From assembly GCA_937893125.1 (NCBI GenBank), contig CALBHW010000038.1:1-64000 (forward strand): DNA of 64,000 nucleotides, in the 5' to 3' direction. A program made the translations under genes and the position numbers. Each line of letters opens with the position of its first letter. Position 1 is the first letter of the stretch. The notes beneath the pieces were generated by a model, which saw only the letters and a program-made list of their open reading frames with translations, made no database searches and was not told the DNA's origin. This DNA comes from an uncultured Clostridia bacterium. GTDB taxonomy: Bacteria > Bacillota > Clostridia > Christensenellales > UBA1242. Of this stretch, positions 17,200 to 26,156 are shown in pieces.

Positions 17200-18234
17200 A
17201 TGAAAGGAAGAGAAAAATTAAAAGATATTTTAAGCAAACAAAATATTTTATATATTATCTTTTTTGTTGCTCTTTTTATTTTTATGGCTTTTAGGGCTGT
17301 AAATGTTGGAACCGACAATGCAACATATCAAAAAATCTATTATAAAATTGCTTCTGGTGAAATTACATTGTTTAGTGAAATAGAGTTCCTTTTTTCCCTT
17401 TTATGTCTTATATTTAGTAAACTTGGTTTTAGTTATTTGGCTTTTCAAATAGTTGTTTCAATTTTTATATTGACTATTTTTTTTGTTGTGATAAGCAAGT
17501 TGTCTTTAAATAAAAACTATTCCATTTTTTTGTTTGTAGTTACAGGAGTTTATTTCTTTTCTTTTAACGCCATCAGACAGTCAATGTCTATTTGTTTTGT
17601 CTTGCTTGGAATTTTACTTTATTTAAAGAAAAATAAAATGACATACTACTTTTTATTTGTTTTTATTGCTTGTTTGTTCCATAAGAGTGCAATTTTAATG
17701 ATTCCATGTATACTGTTATTTAAAAGGGAAATGAAATTAGAAACTATACTTTTTACATTTAGCATAACCTTTTTAATTATGTTAAACGCAAAATCAATTT
17801 GTATTTTTCTATCAAATAACTTTAGCATATCCTATATAGACAAATATATAAGCACAAATTTTTTTGAACAAGAACTAGAAACTCGTTCGATGTGTTTGAC
17901 TCTTTTTTACTATGTTTTTTTTATATTTATAACATATTTAAAAGAAAAGAAACTGATAAAAATTGAAAATTGGACATATAATTTTTTTATTTTATTTGTT
18001 TTGGCTAGGTCTTGTTCGTTGTTTGGAGTTTTCCCATATTTATTCTTGCGGGTCGCAGATTTGTTTAATTGGGCTCTTATTTTTTTAATTCCGCAAATTT
18101 TATATTCCATAGAAAAGCCTTTATACAAAAAACTCTTTTTTGTCGTTATAACACTTGGTTTCATAGTTTTATTTGTCTTGCAATATATAGTTGCGCAAAA
18201 TTCGAATATTTTTCCTTATTCATTCGCTTTTTAG
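17200..18234 (+). CDS. EpsG-family polysaccharide polymerase-like membrane protein
   Basis: 344 aa with about ten hydrophobic segments. EpsG-family hallmarks are FRAVNVGTDNATYQKIY near the first helix (R..xVGTDxxxY), FFSFNAIRQSMSICFVLLG (F..NxIRQ) and CLFHKSAIL (HxSA). This family is thought to polymerise exopolysaccharide repeat units at the membrane, the Wzy role. AAGGAAGAGC precedes the start. It sits between GT4 and GT2 genes, which fits a Wzy-type step. Confidence 0.85.
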   Translation: MKGREKLKDILSKQNILYIIFFVALFIFMAFRAVNVGTDNATYQKIYYKIASGEITLFSEIEFLFSLLCLIFSKLGFSYLAFQIVVSIFILTIFFVVISKLSLNKNYSIFLFVVTGVYFFSFNAIRQSMSICFVLLGILLYLKKNKMTYYFLFVFIACLFHKSAILMIPCILLFKREMKLETILFTFSITFLIMLNAKSICIFLSNNFSISYIDKYISTNFFEQELETRSMCLTLFYYVFFIFITYLKEKKLIKIENWTYNFFILFVLARSCSLFGVFPYLFLRVADLFNWALIFLIPQILYSIEKPLYKKLFFVVITLGFIVLFVLQYIVAQNSNIFPYSFAF

Positions 18235-18251
18235 TTAGGGGGGGGTAAAAA

Positions 18252-19178
18252 ATGAAATTATCAATAATTGTTCCTATATATAATGTAGAAAAATATATAT
18301 CCAAAAGTCTTGAAAGTATTAAAAAGTATACCCCAAAGGATTGTGAAATTCTTTTGATAGATGATGGCACTACTGATGAAAGTGGAAAAATTGCAAAAGA
18401 ATTTGAATCGCTAGATAACAGATTTAAATATTATCACAAAGAAAACGGCGGTTTATCAGATGCAAGAAATTTTGGAATAAAAAAAGCCACAGGGGATTTT
18501 GTTTGTTTTTTTGATTCGGACGATTTAATAGATGAAAATTTTTTGCTTGCGATAGAAAATATGGATACCGACGCCGATGTGAACTGGTATGGATATACGG
18601 CTTTTTATTTGAAAAATACAAAAAAAATAGAATTAGAAGACGACTGTTTTTCTGGCGGAGAAATTTTTAAGGCTCTTGAAATCTCTACAAGAAAAAATAG
18701 TGCGTGCACTAAAATTTTTAAAAAGAGTTTTATAACAAATAATAACCTTTATTTTAATTCTGGTTTTGCGGAAGATTTTAATATGACTGGAAGAATGATG
18801 TTGTATGCAAAAAAAATACACACACATAATTTATCCTATTATTTATATGTTGCTGAGCGCGAAGGGTCAATAATGAATGTGTATAAAAAACGAAGATTTT
18901 TTGAAATTATCGACCAAGCAAGAAATCTCTATTTAGAAATGCAACAAGTTAAAACGAACAGAAAACTAAAAAAACGCATATGTCAATATATTGGATTTAA
19001 TATTTTATCTAATTATAGGTTTGTAAAATTTTTAAACAAGGATGAGCGGGAAGAATGCTTTAAATATTTGGAAAAAAACAAATATTTAGTGAAAACGCAA
19101 AAAAGATTTGTGTTAAAAATGGTCGTATTGTTTGGACGCATTTTTGGTTTTAAAAATACTTTCAAGTTTGTGAAATAA
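18252..19178 (+). CDS. Glycosyltransferase family 2
   Basis: 308-aa GT-A enzyme with SIIVPIYNVEKYISKSLES, the nucleotide-binding LLIDDGTTDES, GGLSDARNFGIKKA and the metal-binding FFDSDD motif. It transfers a sugar in exopolysaccharide assembly; donor and acceptor are not predictable. The ribosome-binding region contains eight consecutive G (18238-18245), 6 nt before the ATG, immediately after the preceding gene. A change in tract length would alter the Shine-Dalgarno spacing. A basic C-terminus (KRFVLKMVVLFGRIFGFK) probably lies on the membrane. Confidence 0.9.
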   Translation: MKLSIIVPIYNVEKYISKSLESIKKYTPKDCEILLIDDGTTDESGKIAKEFESLDNRFKYYHKENGGLSDARNFGIKKATGDFVCFFDSDDLIDENFLLAIENMDTDADVNWYGYTAFYLKNTKKIELEDDCFSGGEIFKALEISTRKNSACTKIFKKSFITNNNLYFNSGFAEDFNMTGRMMLYAKKIHTHNLSYYLYVAEREGSIMNVYKKRRFFEIIDQARNLYLEMQQVKTNRKLKKRICQYIGFNILSNYRFVKFLNKDEREECFKYLEKNKYLVKTQKRFVLKMVVLFGRIFGFKNTFKFVK

Positions 19179-19321
19179 CTTCTAATTTCATAATATTTTT
19201 GTAAAATTCATTTTTTTGCAAATTAAAATGGCTTTTTTTTGTTTAAATGTCCAAAAATTTAGTGGGGGTTGAAAAGTTAGGGAAGGTGTGTTAGAATAGA
19301 GACATAAAGGGAAGAATTTTT

Positions 19322-20491
19322 ATGTTATTAAAAGTTAAAGTTGACAAAAACGCGCCTATTGAAGAACAAAATCGCGTTAAAGATTTGATTGAAGCAATGG
19401 AAAATGATAAGGGGCACAAACTGGAAACTCTTATGCTCACTTATTACACAATTATTGATTGCGACTATAAAATGGACGATGTAAAGGAAACAAAGTATCA
19501 TAAAATGACATTTAGAGATGTTATTAAGAGATTTGACGACCCAAATTTTTACAAGTTGCCAAAAAATGAAATTGTATCACTTTGCAGTGAAGTTAATCAA
19601 AAAATTGCTCAAAAGTTGAAGATTGCGCCAAGTGTAATCACTTATAAAAGACCACTAATCAATAGAGACAGAACTCAAATGCTATGTTTTTCAAGAAAAA
19701 ATGAGATAGCGATTTTGCCTACCCCACGAAAAGACGCTTTGCACGGATACGGCTATTTGTTTAATATTTTGCACGAGACCTACCATTCCTATCAATTTCA
19801 GCAACTTGATAAAATGCGCAAGGGCTTGCCTTTTGACTGTGCGTGCCTAATTGGAAGAGTGCAAAATCGTGTAAACGAAATTAAATTGTATAATAGCAAA
19901 AAGAATTTGACACGAAACGAAATCAAAAGTTTAGACCAAGAGATATATTGTGTTGACCTTTTAGAAACAGAAGCAAATCTTTTTGCGCATAAAATGCTAA
20001 ATAAGTTGTACGAAAAGAAGTACATTACAAACGAAATGGCATACAATTATAACAACTCAACCAGCGAGTCGTTTTTGAAATTTCAAGTCTATTTTAGAGA
20101 TGACGATTTTGAAAGGCTGAAACACGATGTCAAAAAGAATTTTAGAGAGTTATCCTACTCGGCAAAAGCATATGGGAAGTATTTTGATGTAAATTCAAAT
20201 TTCAATATGTGTAGTATATTAAACCTTGCGTCTCAAGAAAATATTGATTATTATTTAGACTCACTATATTCTGATATTTCAAAAATTAGGATAAACAATA
20301 GAGAAAAAACAAAAATATTGGAAAATTTAAGCGAGCGCAGTTTTTATGACTTTAACAAACGCGCAGGCGAAAACAAATTAAGGGTGGAGAACCTACCTTT
20401 TGAAGAAATTAAAGGGAAATATTATCTTTATAGCGAGAAAAATATGAATTTGCCTAGCGGAAAAGTGTTTGAAGAAGAAGTGGAAAAATAA
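19322..20491 (+). CDS. Putative HExxH zinc metallopeptidase, family not recognised
   Basis: 389 aa, no signal peptide, largely helical and charged. The key motif is HETYH (His151, Glu152, His155) in FNILHETYHSYQ, the zinc-binding HExxH core. About 60 residues later comes ETEANLFAHKML (Glu215, Glu217), placed like the third ligand of gluzincin peptidases such as the ImmA/IrrE group (ExEAnxFA). Otherwise it matches no family I can name. AAAGGGAAG lies before the ATG. It stands alone between exopolysaccharide genes and the DHFR-like pair, and a terminator follows. Peptidase activity is inferred from the motif only. Confidence 0.6.
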   Translation: MLLKVKVDKNAPIEEQNRVKDLIEAMENDKGHKLETLMLTYYTIIDCDYKMDDVKETKYHKMTFRDVIKRFDDPNFYKLPKNEIVSLCSEVNQKIAQKLKIAPSVITYKRPLINRDRTQMLCFSRKNEIAILPTPRKDALHGYGYLFNILHETYHSYQFQQLDKMRKGLPFDCACLIGRVQNRVNEIKLYNSKKNLTRNEIKSLDQEIYCVDLLETEANLFAHKMLNKLYEKKYITNEMAYNYNNSTSESFLKFQVYFRDDDFERLKHDVKKNFRELSYSAKAYGKYFDVNSNFNMCSILNLASQENIDYYLDSLYSDISKIRINNREKTKILENLSERSFYDFNKRAGENKLRVENLPFEEIKGKYYLYSEKNMNLPSGKVFEEEVEK

Positions 20492-20493
20492 CG

Positions 20494-20546
20494 AAAAAGC
20501 GATACAATTTGTAACTTGTAGAGTTATTAAATGTATCGTTTTTTTA
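20494..20546 (+). terminator. Terminator after the HExxH gene
   Basis: CGATACA (20500-20506) pairs with TGTATCG (20532-20538), with A-rich left and T-rich right flanks. A second small hairpin, AGCACTA/TAGTGCT followed by six T, lies at 20607-20627. The gap to 20784 is otherwise A/T-rich and geneless. Confidence 0.75.
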
Positions 20547-20784
20547 TTTTTGTAAAAACATTTTGTGTTGTTTTAGAAATTATTTATATTTTTAGTAAGA
20601 TTGGATAGCACTAAATAGTGCTTTTTTAAAAAAGCTTTTAAATTTTTTATAAACCTTGATATTCAAATTAAAAACAAAAAAACACATAAATTGATTTTAA
20701 TTTTAAGTTGTGCAAGGTTAATTGTTTTTTCGCTATCTTTTTGTAGTTATTTTACAATATTTATATGACAAATTTATTAAGACT

Positions 20785-21324
20785 TTACTTATCGCTAAAT
20801 TTACTTTTTTTGATTGCGGGGATGTATTTTTGGACGGCGAGATTTTCAAAAATGGAAAGGTGCGACTGTTCGCCGTCATATAATAGAGGCTCTCCGCCAA
20901 GAAGAAGTTTAAAATCGGCACTGTTTAGTAGGTCGGGGAAAGCGGTTGTTCCGTTTGATAGATTGAGTCTAACGAGATAAACTTTCTTTGCGTAGGGCAA
21001 AAGAAAGAGTGAAAACCTGTCGCCAAAAAGAAATATGTTATTCTCGTTTAGCCCGTTTATTTTGTCAAAAAGTTGTTTAAAACTGCAAGTGTAATCGTTT
21101 TCGAGCGGACTAAAAATTTCGGGCAACTTGCTTTCTTTTGATTTGTCAAAGAAAATCTTTTTTGTGTGCAAAAAAAATGGTGCTAAGTCGCTCGATTTTT
21201 CGTCAAAAACGACCATTGCATTGTTTGTTCTTTCATTTAGTAATTCTTGTGCGGAAGGGAAATCCGTGAGAGACCTAGCGTTTAACAAATTTTGATTTTT
21301 ATCAACTAAAACAATCAAATTCAT
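20785..21324 (-). CDS. Divergent dihydrofolate-reductase-like protein
   Basis: 179 aa from the ATG preceded by AAAAGGAG. The order of elements follows the DHFR fold. The first strand reads MNLIVLVDKNQNLL where DHFR has IVAxDxNxxIG, and ERTNNAMVVFDEKS falls where DHFR has the GR.T loop. NNIFLFGDRFSLFLLPYAKKVYLVRL falls where DHFR has ..GG..IY...LP.A..LY.T.I, and GTTAFPDL falls where DHFR has D.FFP. The diagnostic Trp-Lys of the substrate loop and the GG pair are changed, so folate reduction may be lost. It follows the isomerase gene on the same strand after 111 nt. Confidence 0.5.
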   Translation of the reverse strand: MNLIVLVDKNQNLLNARSLTDFPSAQELLNERTNNAMVVFDEKSSDLAPFFLHTKKIFFDKSKESKLPEIFSPLENDYTCSFKQLFDKINGLNENNIFLFGDRFSLFLLPYAKKVYLVRLNLSNGTTAFPDLLNSADFKLLLGGEPLLYDGEQSHLSIFENLAVQKYIPAIKKSKFSDK

Positions 21325-21435
21325 TTTTTTTCTCCTTTTGTTGTTTGCAAATTTTAAAAATCCAAGTATTTGTATTAAAACCCAACCATTAAGCATTCAA
21401 AAAAGAATAAGGAATAAAGGTATTTGGCAAAAAAT

Positions 21436-22227
21436 TTATTTTAATTTTTCTCTTTCATTTTTTATCATTTTTTCCAGTTCGCATGCTTGACCAAAAACTA
21501 TTTTTAAAGCGTTTTCTTCGTCTATGTTGTCCTTTGGCAAAACGCGCACTTCGTAGTCAAGGTTTATGTCGCGATTTAAACTGGCGAGTTGTTTTGCGAC
21601 CTTTTTCCAGTTTATTGTGCCGAATTGATTTAATGTGTGCAAATCGTGAATGCCGTCGTTATCGTGAATGTGAAGCGCGACCAATTTGTCACCATATTCT
21701 TTTATAAAGTCAAAGCCGTGCGAGAAACAGTTGTTGTGTCCAATGTCCCAGCAAAATTTGAGATATGGGTCGTCGATTCTCTTGAAAATGTCGAAAAATG
21801 TGTCGTTATAGTCCAAATTTTCGATTGCGATAGGCGTGTCTTGTTCGTGACAGACTTTCAAAACGCGTTTTAGCCTTTCAACCCCAACATCGCTTGGCAA
21901 CCCGCCAAGGTGAACAATGACGCACGAAAATCCGTATTTTTTGGCGAGCCTAACTTCTTTTTTGAGCCTGCGTTCTAATTTGTACCCGTGCAAGCCCTTT
22001 AAAAAGAAATATGGAAGGTCTTTGTTTTCGTATGCCATATGTAGTGTCGATGGCTTTATTCCATATTTTTTAAAAAGTTCGATTTGTGTTTTTAAATTTC
22101 CGCTTTGGTGGTTAAATTTTTTGTCGTTTGAAGTTATGACGCAGTTAAACCCCGCGTCTTTCATCATCTTAACTCTTTCTTCGGGGTCGTTAGAAAACCC
22201 GAAATAAAAACATATTCCTTTGTTCAT
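21436..22227 (-). CDS. Sugar phosphate isomerase/epimerase-like TIM-barrel protein
   Basis: 263 aa, of the xylose isomerase-like TIM barrel/AP endonuclease 2 superfamily. Metal-binding positions are recognisable: LHMAYEN, CVIVHLGG, IAIENL (Glu), FCWDIGHNN (Asp/His), ALHIHDNDG..D.H and the late YEV Glu. Enzymes of this fold isomerise or epimerise sugars and inositols; the substrate cannot be told. AAAGGAC precedes the ATG. It is the first gene of a minus-strand pair with the DHFR-like gene. No terminator separates them, so co-transcription is likely. Confidence 0.82.
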   Translation of the reverse strand: MNKGICFYFGFSNDPEERVKMMKDAGFNCVITSNDKKFNHQSGNLKTQIELFKKYGIKPSTLHMAYENKDLPYFFLKGLHGYKLERRLKKEVRLAKKYGFSCVIVHLGGLPSDVGVERLKRVLKVCHEQDTPIAIENLDYNDTFFDIFKRIDDPYLKFCWDIGHNNCFSHGFDFIKEYGDKLVALHIHDNDGIHDLHTLNQFGTINWKKVAKQLASLNRDINLDYEVRVLPKDNIDEENALKIVFGQACELEKMIKNEREKLK

Positions 22228-22613
22228 TTTTTGTCCTTTGATATTTTACATAAAAGCATTTCTTATTTTAAAAAGTTGCTTTTGTTTTAAAATTACAACT
22301 TTCATTCTATCATAATTTGTTTTTTTATCAAAACCATTTTGACTTTTTTTGGTTGAGATAGCAAAAAAAATGTATTTTAAAAACTTTTTACTATTTAGGT
22401 GGAAACTGGGAAAAAATAAGTCCTTTTTATTGATTTGACTTTTTTGAAATAAAAATTTATACTAAACCTAAGCAAAAAGCATTTTGCTGTTTTAAATTAA
22501 AATAAATAATGTATGCCATTATTTTTCTAAATAGGGATAAAAAAAAGGTATTTTAGGTTTAATTTAGGACAATTTTTTTAAGCAAATATGCTTTTTATAA
22601 AAAAGGAGAAAAA
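22228..22613 (+). promoter_or_regulatory. Promoter and long leader of rubrerythrin
   Basis: TTGACT (22435-22440), a 17-nt spacer and TATACT (22458-22463) give a near-consensus promoter. The roughly 143-nt leader starts with AGCAAAA/TTTTGCT (22471-22488). Just before the ribosome site it carries a small AAGCA/TGCTT hairpin followed by T (22580-22596), which could act as an attenuator. I found no PerR-type palindrome. The left part of the gap is geneless. Confidence 0.7.
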
Positions 22614-23150
22614 ATGAATAAATATTCGGGAACACAAACAGAAAAAAATTTACAAACTGCGTTTGCTGGCGAGTCGCAAGCAAGAAATAAATATACATAT
22701 TTTGCCTCAACTGCAAAAAAAGAAGGGTTTGAGCAAATAGCGAGCATTTTTGAAAAAACTGCAAACAACGAAAAAGAGCACGCAAAAATGTGGCTTAAAG
22801 AGTTGTCGGGAATAGGCAACACAAGAGAAAATCTTTTGTCCGCGTCAGAAGGCGAAAATTATGAGTGGACGGATATGTACGAAGGGTTTGCAAAAACTGC
22901 GGAAGAAGAAGGTTTCCCTGAACTTGCCCGCAAATTTAGAATGGTTGGTATTATTGAAAAATATCACGAAGAACGCTATCGCAAACTTCTTCAAAACTTA
23001 GAAAATGACGAAGTCTTTGCAAAATCAACCGTCAAAATTTGGGAATGCCGAAATTGCGGGCATATCGTAATTGGTGAAAAAGCGCCAGCGGTTTGCCCAG
23101 TTTGTAACCACCCACAATCATATTTTGAAATCCGCGAAGAAAATTACTAA
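22614..23150 (+). CDS. rbr: Rubrerythrin
   Basis: 178-aa non-haem di-iron peroxidase of anaerobes that reduces hydrogen peroxide with electrons from NADH via rubredoxin. The N-terminal four-helix bundle carries the iron ligands in AGESQARNKYTYFA, ANNEKEHAKMW and the later GIIEKYHEERY. The C-terminal rubredoxin-like domain has CRNCGHI and CPVCNHPQ (two CxxC pairs). Length and order are standard. AAAAGGAG precedes the ATG. It is monocistronic, with its own promoter and a bidirectional terminator, consistent with an oxidative stress gene. Confidence 0.96.
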   Translation: MNKYSGTQTEKNLQTAFAGESQARNKYTYFASTAKKEGFEQIASIFEKTANNEKEHAKMWLKELSGIGNTRENLLSASEGENYEWTDMYEGFAKTAEEEGFPELARKFRMVGIIEKYHEERYRKLLQNLENDEVFAKSTVKIWECRNCGHIVIGEKAPAVCPVCNHPQSYFEIREENY

Positions 23151-23327
23151 TTTTTGATTAAAAAAATTCAAATTTTGATTAGAAAGACTTAATTTCCGTG
23201 CATTTTTTAATAAATAATCAAATAAAGCATTAAATATAAAAATTAAACAAAACAGTTTAATAAAACAATTAAATAAAAAAAATTAATAAAAAATTTTAAG
23301 AAAGTAGTTAAGAAAAATATAATAAAA

Positions 23328-23378
23328 AAAACAAGAACTTGTATTCCTTTGATTTTAAGGGAAATGTTCTTGTTTTTT
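23328..23378. terminator. Bidirectional terminator between rubrerythrin and the phage-like module
   Basis: AACAAGAAC (23330-23338) pairs with GTTCTTGTT (23366-23374), with inner pairing and A/T-rich flanks on both sides. The remainder of the 23151-23552 gap is nearly pure A/T and holds no supported gene. Confidence 0.8.
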
Positions 23379-23552
23379 AGTATCGGGGAGTTTATTTTAA
23401 GTATAGAATGATAGTTATTTTGACTAGCAATTCAAAGTCATTTTATAAATTTGCGTTAAATAAATTGATTAGTGAAAATATAGCATCACATAGTTTTAAT
23501 TGGGTGTTTAAGATTAGTTTTTTTTGTTCTTTTTTGTCGACTTTTAGGTTTT

Positions 23553-24005
23553 TTATAGATAGCCCAGTTGAGTGTATCCGACTTCTTTTGCTTTTTCCAC
23601 TTTAATTTTTGGGTTTGACAAACCATTTCTAAGTGCTTGGATTTTCTTTCTGACAAGTTTTGCTTGCTCTTTTAATTCGTCTAAACTTGCATAGTCTTTT
23701 TCAAAATATTCGTCGTGAGAAGGGGCAAAATTATCTTGCCATAAAGACTGATTTAGTTGTTTATCGAAATAGTTGTCAAACCAATTTGTGAGTTTGAATA
23801 GGTCGTCACGAAAACTATACTCTTGTTTTCTTTTGTTGTATTTTTCGACACTGAAATTAAAATTATCGTCAAAATCTTCATAAACGCAATCCTTGTAGTT
23901 TTGCGGAATTTCGACTATTGCGTATCCTTTTTCGATTGCCTTTTCTTCGCCATATAGGGCGATGAAACTAGGGTTAAATTCATTTTTTTTAATACATATT
24001 TTCAT
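23553..24005 (-). CDS. Phage-like protein downstream of a tail-fibre gene
   Basis: 150 aa. The N-terminal third is a small beta-rich part (MKICIKKNEFNPSFIALYGEEK). The C-terminal part is helical and charged, ending LRNGLSNPKIKVEKAKEVG. This looks like the small protein often found after phage tail-fibre genes (host-specificity or tail-assembly type), but the family is not certain. It starts 1 nt after the upstream stop, and the end of that gene (GGTGGTGTAA) supplies the ribosome site, so the two are coupled. Confidence 0.5.
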   Translation of the reverse strand: MKICIKKNEFNPSFIALYGEEKAIEKGYAIVEIPQNYKDCVYEDFDDNFNFSVEKYNKRKQEYSFRDDLFKLTNWFDNYFDKQLNQSLWQDNFAPSHDEYFEKDYASLDELKEQAKLVRKKIQALRNGLSNPKIKVEKAKEVGYTQLGYL

Positions 24006-24006
24006 A

Positions 24007-24813
24007 TTACACCACCTTTACTCCTATAACTTTTAGCGGAATCAATCTATAATATAATACTTGTCCCGCACTGCCTTTATTTGAATAAAGACAGTCTCCG
24101 ACTTGTAGGGAAGTTTTAGAATTTGCAATGATTCTTCTAGAAAAAAATTCATTAGCGTAAGCCGAGTCGGTGCTGATAGAACAAAGATTTACACTTGTCG
24201 AGCCGTTGTAGGTGATTGTTCCAAATTGTTCTGGCTCACCGCCCATAAAAGAACTGCAAACGATAATAAGAAAATCCCAATCGCTTGAACTTAAAGTAAT
24301 TGTTTGTGGATAAAAATTGGCGGTTGGTGACGGATTTTCCCATAACACTTTCATACAATCGGTGCTGACTTTTTTACCTAGCAAATCGGTCGTCGCTTTT
24401 TGAGTCATTGCGCCGTCTGTGTTTTGCCCCGAAGTCGAATAAAGCGTGTTTTGAAGGCTAGGCTTATTTTTTATGTAGTCGTCAGAAGTGGAGTCAGTTT
24501 GCGCCCAGTCACTTTGAACATTCTTTTTTGCCTCGCTTTCAATAGTGCCAAGTTTCGCCTTTTCTTCGGTCGTAAAACTAGCGGTCGTGCTATCTAAAAC
24601 TGTTTTGTTGTCGTGCGTGTGTCGTGCAAGGGTGTTATTTGCCACATTATTTTTTTCTGTTGTGTCGTAGTCATTTGTGGACAGTCCCTTGCCGTCAACT
24701 TTGTCCACTTTTGTTTTAAACTTTTGTTCCGTGTCCAAATTAAGTTGTGCTTGTAGTTGCATTTCGCCTTCAAGTCGCAACACTTTGTCTAATAAATAAT
24801 TTGTTTTGTCCAT
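24007..24813 (-). CDS. Phage tail-fibre/baseplate-like protein
   Basis: 268 aa. An N-terminal coiled coil precedes VDKVDGKGLSTNDYDTTEKN and the repeated DYIKNKPSL, THDNKTVL and EEKAKLGTIE elements. These are typical of phage tail fibres and receptor-binding proteins from Firmicutes phages. The C-terminal half is beta-rich and probably the tip domain. I chose the ATG at 24813 because AGGAG lies 7 nt upstream; an in-frame ATG at 24831 precedes that site. No capsid, portal, terminase or integrase is nearby, so this is an isolated module or prophage remnant. Confidence 0.7.
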   Translation of the reverse strand: MDKTNYLLDKVLRLEGEMQLQAQLNLDTEQKFKTKVDKVDGKGLSTNDYDTTEKNNVANNTLARHTHDNKTVLDSTTASFTTEEKAKLGTIESEAKKNVQSDWAQTDSTSDDYIKNKPSLQNTLYSTSGQNTDGAMTQKATTDLLGKKVSTDCMKVLWENPSPTANFYPQTITLSSSDWDFLIIVCSSFMGGEPEQFGTITYNGSTSVNLCSISTDSAYANEFFSRRIIANSKTSLQVGDCLYSNKGSAGQVLYYRLIPLKVIGVKVV

Positions 24814-25147
24814 AATTTTTCTCCTACCCATATTTTATATGGCGAGAAAATCAATTTCAAAAAAAAGTGTCATTTTTTTTATTAAAATAAGGAAAAACTT
24901 TTCAAACTCCCGCTTTTTTGTTTTGAGTTAGTGGTTTTAACTTTGCTTTATTAAAAAGCAATTGTTTGGTATTAACATTTTTTCTAGATAGTTTTAAAAA
25001 AAAACAAGTCTATACTTTTAGTGGTTTTAAAGTATAAAAATCAAAATTTTTAATTGTCAAAATATGTTTTTGATATATGGAAATTTGTGCTATAATATAC
25101 AAATATAAGTATAGTATATATGTATACTTTTTATTAAGGGAGAAAAA
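24814..25147 (+). promoter_or_regulatory. Gap with extended -10 promoter for the second polysaccharide block
   Basis: TGC-TATAAT (TATAAT at 25091-25096) is an extended -10 box; the best -35, TTGATA (25070-25075), is only 15 nt away. The motif TTAGTGGTTTTAA occurs twice (about 24927 and 25017). No gene is seen. Confidence 0.55.
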
Positions 25148-26152
25148 ATGGACAATTGTTTAATATCTATTATTGTTCCAGTGTACAATGTGGAAAAATA
25201 TTTAGACAAGTGTTTGGAGTCTATTGTAAATCAAACATATAAAAACATTGAAATAATTTTGGTCGACGACGGGTCAAAAGATAATTGTCCTGCGATGTGT
25301 GACGAGTGGGCGAAAAAAGATAACAGAATAAAGGTTATACACAAAGAAAATGGTGGATTGTCAGACGCAAGAAATTTTGGACTTCAAAGTGCTAAGGGCG
25401 AATATGTTGGCTTTATTGATAGTGACGACTATATCGACACAACAATGTTTGAAAAACTTTTAAACAAGACAAAGGAAGAGGACGCCACTATGACTCTTTG
25501 TGGTTTAACGCTTTCGTATGAAGATGGAACGGTTAGAAAATATATTGAAACAAATTTGAAGAATTGCAACGCCCAAAATATAGCAACCTTTTACACCTAT
25601 TCGCAATTTTGGACGGAAAATAAGGACATTTACACAGATGGCATTATGGCAAGCGTGTGTCGAGTTTTATACAAAAAAGATTTTATAGGTTTACATAGGT
25701 TTGATAAAGGAATGTATTATGAAGATATACTTTTTAATCTTCCGTTACTAAAAAAGAAATCTAAAATTGCGATTGTCAATGAAAATTTGTATTTTTATTG
25801 TCAGCGTGCGGGAAGTATAGTGCACTCATACGACGAAGTTAAATATAATAAAAGGCTAGATTTTACAAAGACGGTTGTAGAAAGGATAGCGCCTTTAATT
25901 GATGAAAGTACATTAAAAGCGTATAAATTTCAGTTATATTATGAAATTGTTCTTGAACTAGCCAAAAATGGCAAAAAAGATTTACTTAAAAAGTTTAAAA
26001 AAGAAAAATGGTTACAAGAGTACAACTGTAAAGAAAACTACAAGTGTAAGAAAAAGATTACGACAATTTTTAAATACAAAGTTTTAAACTTTTTGGTTTA
26101 TAAAAAGGCTTTTAAACTTCTTAAACTTGCTTACAAGATAAAAGGAAATTAA
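25148..26152 (+). CDS. Glycosyltransferase family 2
   Basis: 334-aa GT-A enzyme: ISIIVPVYNVEKYLDKCLES, IILVDDGSKDNCP, GGLSDARNFGLQSA and the metal-binding FIDSDDYID. The C-terminal part is helical and Lys-rich, and ends in an amphipathic basic tail likely to touch the membrane. AAGGGAG precedes the start. It is the first of four same-strand genes (GT2, wecB, GT32-like, flippase) with tiny or negative spacing, which are probably one exopolysaccharide operon. Confidence 0.92.
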   Translation: MDNCLISIIVPVYNVEKYLDKCLESIVNQTYKNIEIILVDDGSKDNCPAMCDEWAKKDNRIKVIHKENGGLSDARNFGLQSAKGEYVGFIDSDDYIDTTMFEKLLNKTKEEDATMTLCGLTLSYEDGTVRKYIETNLKNCNAQNIATFYTYSQFWTENKDIYTDGIMASVCRVLYKKDFIGLHRFDKGMYYEDILFNLPLLKKKSKIAIVNENLYFYCQRAGSIVHSYDEVKYNKRLDFTKTVVERIAPLIDESTLKAYKFQLYYEIVLELAKNGKKDLLKKFKKEKWLQEYNCKENYKCKKKITTIFKYKVLNFLVYKKAFKLLKLAYKIKGN

Positions 26153-26156
26153 AAAA

